From NCBI GenBank assembly GCA_030668065.1, contig DAOUUS010000104.1, positions 1 to 5,919 of the forward strand: a stretch of 5,919 nt of DNA, written 5' to 3'. The notes beneath the pieces were generated by a model. That model saw only the letters and a list, made by a program, of their open reading frames with translations, was not told the origin of the DNA and did no database searches. Within the stretch, counting starts at the first letter, position 1. Every line of letters starts with the position of its first letter. This document shows positions 1-3,894 of the stretch, one piece after another. The position numbers were made by a program, and so were the translations under genes. Origin of the DNA: Candidatus Methanophagales archaeon. Lineage in GTDB: Archaea; Halobacteriota; Syntropharchaeia; Alkanophagales; Methanospirareceae.

Positions 1-28
1 GGTTGAATGAGGGGGATTTTGGGTTAGC

Positions 29-36
29 TTTATATT
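29..36 (+). promoter_or_regulatory. Candidate archaeal TATA box for the antitoxin gene
   Basis: The sequence TTTATATT lies about 37 bp (centre to A of ATG) ahead of the ATG at 69. This would place transcription start near 57, just at the ribosome binding site GGTGAT (57-62), which matches the archaeal 16S anti-SD and sits 6 nt before the ATG. The box is overlapped by an inverted repeat. Start site not demonstrated. Confidence 0.45.
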
Positions 37-55
37 CTTAGAATCTAAGTTATAA
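30..55. promoter_or_regulatory. Imperfect inverted repeat, probable autoregulatory operator
   Basis: The core CTTAGA-A-TCTAAG (37-49) is a perfect 13-bp palindrome around a central A. It is flanked by TTATA (30-34) and TATAA (51-55), which also pair once two bases on the left and one on the right are skipped. The repeat covers the TATA box and reaches the start of the ribosome binding site. AbrB/MazE-type antitoxins commonly bind such palindromes at their own promoter and repress it, alone or with the toxin. The operator role is inferred from position and symmetry. Confidence 0.5.
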
Positions 56-68
56 TGGTGATGCAAAG

Positions 69-276
69 ATGCTGGTAAAAGTATCTTCAAAAGGTTTGAT
101 AACGCTTCCGAAACCAATAAGAGAGGCATTTGGGATAAGATAAAGGCGATTATTTGGCGGTCTCGGCAGAGGGAGGTAAAATTGTTTTCCAGAAGGTGAA
201 GATGGAAGTGGATTGGGAGAACTCGGACGACGTCTGGAAAGAATATGCAGCGAAAAAGCTTGTAGCAGAGGAGTGA
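69..276 (+). pseudogene. AbrB/MazE (SpoVT-AbrB) antitoxin, frameshifted
   Basis: The ATG at 69 opens MLVKVSSKGLITLPKPIREA, the swapped-hairpin DNA-binding core of AbrB/MazE-type antitoxins, but the frame meets TAA at 141-143 after 24 residues. One base over, the frame from 142 continues exactly where the family would, with KGDYLAVSAEGGKIVFQKV and then an acidic tail of the sort that wraps the toxin, ending at TGA 274-276. Dropping the T at 141 restores a 68-residue protein, a normal family length. The start is supported by GGTGAT at 57-62. The MazF-type toxin begins one base after the stop, the usual antitoxin-then-toxin order. The role would have been to neutralise the toxin and repress the operon. 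A sequencing error, or a +1 programmed frameshift at AGA-TAA-A, cannot be excluded; the family assignment is firm. Confidence 0.78.
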
Positions 277-277
277 G

Positions 278-617
278 ATGGAACAAGGAGACATCGTTCT
301 GATAGAGTTCTCCTACAGCGACTTGAAAAGATCAAAGTTCATTCAGACCTGCGCTTGTGATAAGCAACTCCAGATATAATGTAACTTCTTTAGATGTCGT
401 TGTCCTGAGGATAACGTCTAAACCCAAGAGAGAGTGGGTAATTAAAATAACGAATAAAGACGTAGAGAGTGGGTGTTTAGAGGTTGAAAGTTATGTGAAG
501 GTGGATTCTATATTTACGATTGAAAAGAAGATGGTTGCAAAGGTTGTTGCCAAGTTGAAAGTGTGGAAAGTTGATGAGGTCAAGATGAAATTGGATGAGC
601 TGTTTGTGGTGGACTGA
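278..617 (+). pseudogene. MazF/PemK-family mRNA interferase toxin, frameshifted
   Basis: The ATG at 278 gives MEQGDIVLIEFSYSDLKRSK, the N-terminal strand of MazF/PemK toxins, then leaves the family sequence and stops at 377-379. In the next frame, PALVISNSRYNVTSLDVVVL resumes with the typical RPALVIS motif and runs to TGA 615-617. The junction holds TTCATTCA (338-345), a tandem copy of TTCA; removing one copy restores the KFRPALVIS reading and a 111-residue protein, the normal MazF length. The short frame starting at GTG 357 begins inside the beta-barrel, so it is a remnant rather than a real start. An intact protein would cut mRNA ribosome-independently or in a translation-dependent way. It is preceded by its antitoxin (1-bp gap), with a purine-rich SD (AGAGGAG) inside the antitoxin end, and it overlaps the next ATG by one base. 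As read, no functional toxin can be made. Confidence 0.8.
338..345 (+). repeat. TTCA tandem duplication disrupting the toxin gene
   Basis: Two adjacent copies of TTCA lie exactly where the MazF reading frame is lost. Deleting either copy rejoins the codons for K-F-R-P, a well-conserved family position. A four-base slippage duplication is the simplest explanation. Confidence 0.75.
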
Positions 618-817
618 TGAGATTGTTTGGAAAGAAAAGGAAGGCTGCTGCTACATGGATTAGCAAAGGAACATGGGCCCTTTTCACATCAAAGAACTAC
701 GAAGAAGCGATAGAATGCTATGACAAGGCTTTAAAGGTTGATCCAAAAAATGTTTCTGCGTGGAATAACAAAGGAGACGCCCTTCTTAATTTGAAAAGAT
801 ATGAAGAAGAGTTTTAA
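617..817 (+). CDS. TPR-repeat protein, truncated N-terminal part
   Basis: Sixty-six residues start at the ATG that overlaps the toxin stop (TGATG), which suggests translational coupling. A basic leader (residues 1-12, with GKKRK) is followed by one full tetratricopeptide repeat at about residues 13-46. That repeat shows W14, G18, A21, Y28, A31, Y35, A38, L39 and the closing DP at 42-43. A second repeat starts at W49 and stops after its first helix and the RYEE turn. The frame ends at TAA 815-817, and only one codon separates it from the next ATG in the same frame. TPR repeats bind protein partners; no partner is evident, although the position inside a toxin-antitoxin run is suggestive. The ORF most likely represents the front of a longer protein cut by a nonsense mutation. 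No membrane segment or signal peptide is visible. Confidence 0.62.
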   Translation: MRLFGKKRKAAATWISKGTWALFTSKNYEEAIECYDKALKVDPKNVSAWNNKGDALLNLKRYEEEF

Positions 818-820
818 TAT

Positions 821-1162
821 ATGTGCGATGCAAGCATGTCGCCAGAAGCAGTAGGGGCAGAATTGAAGAAGACATTCTCCAAAAGGGATGCGGCGAGGCT
901 TGCATTGTCTTTTAAAACAGTTCGAGAACTCGATAGAATGTGCAATCAGAATGCAAAAACAGAGGAATACAGGGATAAGCTTTCGGTGCTAAAGAATTAC
1001 ACTGAAGGCTTTAGCGAGGAATTCACAACACAAGTAGATGAATTCTCACGGTTTATGAAGGAAGAGCAATTAGGATATTTGGATGATGAATACAAAGAAA
1101 AAGTAAGAAGCTTCTGCACGAATTTGGTTGATGTATGGATAAGTGAGTTTTTGAAAGGATAG
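821..1162 (+). CDS. Unrecognised soluble alpha-helical protein, probably the C-terminal part of the TPR protein
   Basis: The frame encodes 113 residues in the same frame as the TPR ORF just upstream, after TAA-TAT. No good ribosome binding site precedes the ATG at 821; ATG 836 is another possible start. Read through the TAA, the first residues (YMCDASMSPE) fall where the second helix of the second TPR and its DP turn would lie (compare ECYDKALKVDP in repeat one), so the two ORFs look like one gene of about 181 codons. The rest is charged and appears helical, with no cysteine clusters, membrane segments or enzyme motif that I recognise. No function is assigned. It could be expressed by itself by reinitiation. 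Confidence 0.5.
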   Translation: MCDASMSPEAVGAELKKTFSKRDAARLALSFKTVRELDRMCNQNAKTEEYRDKLSVLKNYTEGFSEEFTTQVDEFSRFMKEEQLGYLDDEYKEKVRSFCTNLVDVWISEFLKG

Positions 1163-1172
1163 GTAAAAGGAA

Positions 1173-1392
1173 ATGGGAATAAACATAGAATTCCCGGAAC
1201 AACTTTTCAATAGCAGTTGAATTGTATAAAGAGGGCTATTCGTTGGGGAAGGTTGCCGAGATCGCGGATGTAGATTACGAAGAGATGAAGCAGATATTGG
1301 TAAAAAGCGGCATTGAGATACGAAGAGGTGTGGAAACAGTAGAGGAGCTGGAAGAAGGAGCGAAAATGCTACGGAGTCTCAGGATGAAATGA
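1173..1392 (+). pseudogene. UPF0175-like small antitoxin, internally deleted and frameshifted
   Basis: The ATG at 1173 gives MGINIEFPEQLF and then TGA at 1218-1220. From about 1213 the next frame carries AVELYKEGYSLGKVAEIADV, an acidic linker and EELEEGAKMLRSLRMK, ending at TGA 1390-1392. The N-terminal I-x-I-x-F-P-E-Q-L strand, the AVELYKEG helix and the LGKVAEIA helix-turn-helix match my recall of UPF0175-type antitoxins. Those usually have roughly 15 more residues between the first strand and the A-x-E-L-Y-x-E-G helix, so a short deletion that changed frame is likely, not a single-base error. The stop overlaps the start of a PIN-domain ORF (ATGA), the usual partner for this family. The gene lies 10 bp after the preceding ORF. 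Confidence 0.66.
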
Positions 1393-1508
1393 TAATCGTT
1401 GACACTGGCTTCTTAAGCTCTCTTTTCAAGATAAACAGGTTAAAGCACATAAAAGAGCATTACTGTAGAACGAATAACCGTTGCATTTGTTCGGAGATAA
1501 TGTGGTAA
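1389..1508 (+). pseudogene. PIN-domain (VapC-like) toxin, N-terminal fragment
   Basis: Thirty-nine codons begin with MIIVDTGFLSSLFKINRLKH, the first strand and helix of a PIN domain. Asp5 would be the first of the acidic metal ligands. After about residue 26 the sequence degenerates and ends at TAA 1506-1508; full PIN proteins run to about 130-160 residues and need three or four acidic residues spread along the chain. Another frame stays open from roughly 1494 to 1578, but I could not recognise it as PIN sequence. The start overlaps the antitoxin stop by 4 bases, the classic coupled layout. The fragment cannot be an active RNase, and the missing part is not found in the following 150 bases. 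Confidence 0.62.
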
Positions 1509-1623
1509 AGTCATGCTATTGGGAAACAGTAAAAAGGAGTAATATAAGAACGAATGGACGAGGTAAAAGGACACAGTTATAGTTACAATTAACAGTACCG
1601 AACACAGACGTAGATAGAAGCCA

Positions 1624-1631
1624 TTTTTATT
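1624..1631 (+). promoter_or_regulatory. Weak TATA-like box ahead of the ACT-hom operon
   Basis: The sequence TTTTTATT is centred about 37 bp before the ATG at 1665 and would place transcription start near 1653, right at the SD GAGTGAT (1654-1660). The AATATAAA at 1641-1648 looks stronger by sequence but is too close to the ATG to serve it. The stretch 1509-1623 shows no gene or clear signal. Confidence 0.3.
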
Positions 1632-1664
1632 TACCGCTCCAATATAAACAAAAGAGTGATTACC

Positions 1665-2156
1665 ATGAAAGTATCCATGAGCATCGAACTGAAAGATATA
1701 CCGGGCCAGTTAGTACTCGCATTGCAGCCCATATCGGACTTTGGAGGCAATATCCGCAGCGTAGTGCATCACCGCGATAAAAAAACACCTTCGGGCAGAA
1801 TACCACTTCAACTGGTTCTTGAGATAGAGGATCGTAATTTGAGCGTATTAGTGGAAAGGTTAAAGGAACGGGGCGTGAACGTTGTAAGAATAGGAGAAGA
1901 GCGACTGATGGATTCTATGGTCGTGCTGTTAATCGGGCATATAGTACATTCGGATATACGCGAGACGATAGACAGTATAGACCGCACAGGATTCGCGGAA
2001 GTAGTAGAACTGTCGCTCTCGATGCCCGGGGTGGAGCTGAAATCATCGGCTTCTGTCACGATCAGTGCGGTAGGAACAGAAGAGCTGAAGGACGCTTTAG
2101 CTATATTAGAAGCGGCAGCGGAGAAGAAAGGGATTATGGTTATCGCGTCTATTTAA
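1665..2156 (+). CDS. Two-ACT-domain protein, predicted allosteric regulator of homoserine dehydrogenase
   Basis: This 163-residue protein reads as two ACT domains in tandem. Domain one spans residues 1-80 and begins MKVSMSIELKDIPGQLVLAL, with the ACT signature D-x-P-G-Q-L at the strand-helix turn and GGNIRSV after it. Domain two spans about 81-163 and begins at DSMVVLLIGHIVHSDIRETI. It has no catalytic domain and no membrane segment. It matches the archaeal family (COG2061 as I recall) predicted to sense an amino acid and control the enzyme encoded next to it. The neighbour 15 bp downstream is hom, whose product lacks an ACT domain, so this is probably its detached regulatory subunit, with threonine the likely effector by analogy. 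ATG 1665 is preferred over GTG 1656 because the GTG lies inside the SD GAGTGAT. The frame is intact. Confidence 0.85.
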   Translation: MKVSMSIELKDIPGQLVLALQPISDFGGNIRSVVHHRDKKTPSGRIPLQLVLEIEDRNLSVLVERLKERGVNVVRIGEERLMDSMVVLLIGHIVHSDIRETIDSIDRTGFAEVVELSLSMPGVELKSSASVTISAVGTEELKDALAILEAAAEKKGIMVIASI

Positions 2157-2171
2157 CCGGAGTGTAAAAAG

Positions 2172-3173
2172 ATGAAGACGAAACAAAAGACGGTACGGAT
2201 TTCGATAATCGGGTTTGGATACGTGGGCAACGGCGTGGCAGAAGTGATAAGACGAAAACGAGAGGCCATCGCGAGTAAATACGGTATAGACCTGAAAGTA
2301 GTAGGCATTGCAGACTTGAAAGGCGTGATCGCAGACGAGCAGGGCTTGAGCGAAGAAGCGATACAAGCACTAAAAGCCGGGAATAATCCTGGAGATATGA
2401 CCGGCCTGGAACTAATAAGAGACATAGAGCACGATGTCATGGTAGAAACAACGCCCACGAATGTAGAAACAGGCGAGCCGGGCTTGACGCATATTATAAC
2501 GGCATTGGACTCGGGCAGACATGTAGTAACATCGAATAAAGGGCCCATTGCGCGGGACTATCGGATGTTGATGGATCTCGCAGCGAAAAGAGGGCGCGAG
2601 CTGAAGTTTGAAGCGTCGGTAGGCGGTGCTATGCCGATAATTTCGCTGGTGCAGGATAATCTCGCGGGTAATGGTGTAACGTCCATAAAGGGCATCTTGA
2701 ATGGCACCTGCAACTATATTCTAACGCGGATGGCGGATGAGAATCTACCGTACGAGCATGTGTTAAAGGAAGCGCAGGAGATTGGAATCGCCGAGACCGA
2801 CCCGACCAAAGATGTAGAAGGGGTAGATACCGCGGTGAAACTCGTTATCTTAGCTAATTCAGTTTTTGGTATGAATGCAACGTATAAAGACGTAACGGTG
2901 AAAGGCATCACAGAGATAACACTTGATGCGTTGAAGCTGGCGGATGATGCAGGCTATGTAATAAAATTGATAGGCGACGTGGATAGCGATGGTCGGCTGG
3001 AAGTAGCACCGCGATTGGTACCAAAAGACGATCCGTTGAATGTTTGTGGCACGCTGAATGTAGCAACAATAAAAACGGATTTGGCAGGTGAAATCACAGT
3101 CATCGGGAAGGGCGCGGGGCCGATAGAAGCGGCAAGCGCGGTTTTATCGGATATAATAGGGCTTTATTCGTAA
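2172..3173 (+). CDS. hom: Homoserine dehydrogenase (catalytic unit without ACT domain)
   Basis: The 333-residue product reduces aspartate semialdehyde to homoserine with NAD(P)H, the branch-point step toward threonine and methionine, in the cytoplasm. The N-terminal Rossmann fold shows GFGYVGNG at 14-21. SNKGPIA at 121-127 carries the conserved Lys123. The homoserine dehydrogenase signature GILNGTCNYILTRM lies at 174-187. E208 in AETD, with D219 and K223 in GVDTAVK, matches the substrate-binding and catalytic residues of the family. The C-terminal end (GKGAGPIEAASAVLSDI, 312-328) completes the nucleotide-binding domain. The protein is shorter than bacterial Hom (about 430) because the regulatory ACT domain is absent; a separate ACT protein is encoded directly upstream, presumably in the same transcript. 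CGGAGTG at 2158-2164 serves as SD for ATG 2172. No frame damage is seen. Confidence 0.95.
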   Translation: MKTKQKTVRISIIGFGYVGNGVAEVIRRKREAIASKYGIDLKVVGIADLKGVIADEQGLSEEAIQALKAGNNPGDMTGLELIRDIEHDVMVETTPTNVETGEPGLTHIITALDSGRHVVTSNKGPIARDYRMLMDLAAKRGRELKFEASVGGAMPIISLVQDNLAGNGVTSIKGILNGTCNYILTRMADENLPYEHVLKEAQEIGIAETDPTKDVEGVDTAVKLVILANSVFGMNATYKDVTVKGITEITLDALKLADDAGYVIKLIGDVDSDGRLEVAPRLVPKDDPLNVCGTLNVATIKTDLAGEITVIGKGAGPIEAASAVLSDIIGLYS

Positions 3174-3184
3174 AGTTATTGGAA

Positions 3185-3199
3185 TCGGGTGCATCCCGA
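3185..3199 (+). terminator. Possible hairpin terminator after hom
   Basis: TCGGG (3185-3189) pairs with CCCGA (3195-3199) around a 5-nt loop, 12 nt after the hom stop. A short T-run (TTTT) follows about 20 nt later, and another T5 lies at about 3265-3269. Archaeal termination relies mainly on T-runs, so the hairpin may be incidental. Confidence 0.28.
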
Positions 3200-3239
3200 G
3201 CGTAGCAAAGAAAGAGAGTTTTGTCATCTGCTGATCATT

Positions 3240-3303
3240 CCCCACGTTCTTCACACCCCATAACGTTTTTGCAGTCCTATAAATAGGTTATCCCCCACGT
3301 TCT
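3240..3303 (+). repeat. 11-bp direct repeat flanking a TATA-like palindrome
   Basis: CCCCACGTTCT occurs at 3240-3250 and again at 3293-3303, 53 bp apart. Between them CCTATAAATAGG (3276-3287) contains TATAAATA and is symmetric apart from its centre, so it could act as a TATA box in either direction. No convincing reading frame follows it; a 13-codon frame at about 3333 is not supported. A 6-bp stem, ACCTCT (3326-3331) with AGAGGT (3346-3351), lies downstream. This could be a promoter for a small RNA or paired regulator sites; neither is established. Confidence 0.35.
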
Positions 3304-3409
3304 CCTTTCTCGTATCAAATTAACAACCTCTAATGAGATTAAAGCAGAGGTATCAAAGACTAATTCCTGCATGAATACCTTTAAGGGAACTCACAACTAA
3401 TATTTTACC

Positions 3410-3605
3410 AGGACTGTATCATTTTTCAAGAATTTTTAAGACACCGATTAGCGCTGATTAACACAGATTTAAAGTAGTGTAGTTTTTTAATTTTTATTCA
3501 ACCCGTAAAAACGTAATAAACAGGACAGTAGCGTCCGTAAAAATCGGTGAAATCAGTGTCTATGATTTTTATCAAAATGGGTACACTATTTACTGGGAGT
3601 GTCCT
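3410..3605. mobile_element. Candidate MITE-like or decayed insertion element remnant
   Basis: This non-coding AT-rich segment starts AGGACTGT (3410-3417) and ends AGTGTCCT (3598-3605), which are inverted and match at 6 of 8 positions. A third copy, AGGACAGT, lies inside at 3522-3529 and can fold with GTCC at 3533-3536. Within it, 3439-3459 and 3542-3561 form a diverged inverted repeat. There is no transposase and no recognised target duplication. The segment lies between the end of the hom region and the broken end of the protease gene, so it could mark a rearrangement junction. A simple degenerate intergenic repeat is an equally fair reading. Confidence 0.28.
3439..3561. repeat. Diverged inverted repeat (AATCrGTG units)
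   Basis: Read on the - strand, 3439-3459 is AATCAGCGCTAATCGGTGTC followed by T. Read on the + strand, 3542-3561 is AATCGGTGAAATCAGTGTCT. With one gap they agree at about 15-16 of 20 positions, and each copy is itself two AATC-x-G-y-G units. Such AATCGGTG-like strings resemble dispersed intergenic repeats known from many environmental genomes. The intervening 80 bp is AT-rich and shows no gene. Confidence 0.5.
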
Positions 3606-3609
3606 ATAT

Positions 3610-3894
3610 CTAAAGGAATAACATGATTGCGGGTATCCAATCGTTGTATCTGTTCCCATTTAGGTCTATGAACTCGGAGCAGGTAATAACCCCCGCCGCA
3701 ATCTCCAGCCTAGCGGTATGATGTATTTGCGGGTAAGAACCGGTAACAATTGTATAGTTGTATTCATGATCTTTCAAAAGCGTTATTTCCGTACTGAGAG
3801 TGATGTTATGGTCCCCTTCACGGTAACCGCACCAATGCCCTTCGGATAATGTGTCAGTACTGTTGTAAATTCTTATATGTTTGGTGTGACAGTT
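3610..3894 (-). pseudogene. Detached C-terminal extracellular module of the protease, out of frame
   Basis: On the - strand, a frame without stops runs from 3894 to TAG at 3610-3612, about 94 codons with no start codon of its own near the front. It reads RIYNSTDTLSEGHWCGYREG, then NITLSTEITLLKDHEYNYTI, VTGSYPQIHH, ITCSEFIDLNGNRYNDWIPA. This is a clearly protein-like pattern with NST and NIT glycosylation sequons, and by recall it resembles a module repeated at the C-termini of archaeal secreted or S-layer-associated proteins (ITC-x-EFID-x-NG...DWIPAI). The protease stop at 3873-3875 lies in the neighbouring frame, and the two frames overlap by about 20 bases. A single-base deletion, or a two-base insertion, near 3875-3890 in the ancestral gene would explain the separation. 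No slippery heptamer is visible, so programmed frameshifting is unlikely. Confidence 0.6.

Noticed and set aside
3..41. Short open frame (LNEGDFGLALYS then TAG) that could be the tail of an upstream gene
   Set aside because: Only 12 codons are visible, with no recognisable motif; too short to support a gene.
50..335. Two - strand ORFs (61 and 78 residues) opposite the antitoxin and toxin
   Set aside because: Low-complexity Ser/Pro-rich translations antisense to recognised antitoxin and toxin coding sequence.
357..617. An 86-residue ORF starting with GTG as an independent protein
   Set aside because: It begins in the middle of the MazF fold; frame comparison shows it is the 3' part of the disrupted toxin gene.
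815..820. Recoding of the TAA in the TPR gene (for example as pyrrolysine)
   Set aside because: Pyrrolysine uses TAG, not TAA, and no other recoding signal is visible; nonsense mutation is simpler.
1656..1664. GTG at 1656 as start of the ACT protein
   Set aside because: It lies inside the SD-like GAGTGAT; ATG 1665 has proper spacing and gives the expected N-terminal strand.
1808..2911. Several - strand ORFs of 65-131 residues opposite the ACT gene and hom
   Set aside because: They are antisense shadows of two well-supported genes, rich in Ser/Arg/Leu runs with no domain features.
3240..3303. CRISPR array
   Set aside because: Only two copies of an 11-bp motif, without the length or regular spacing of CRISPR repeats.
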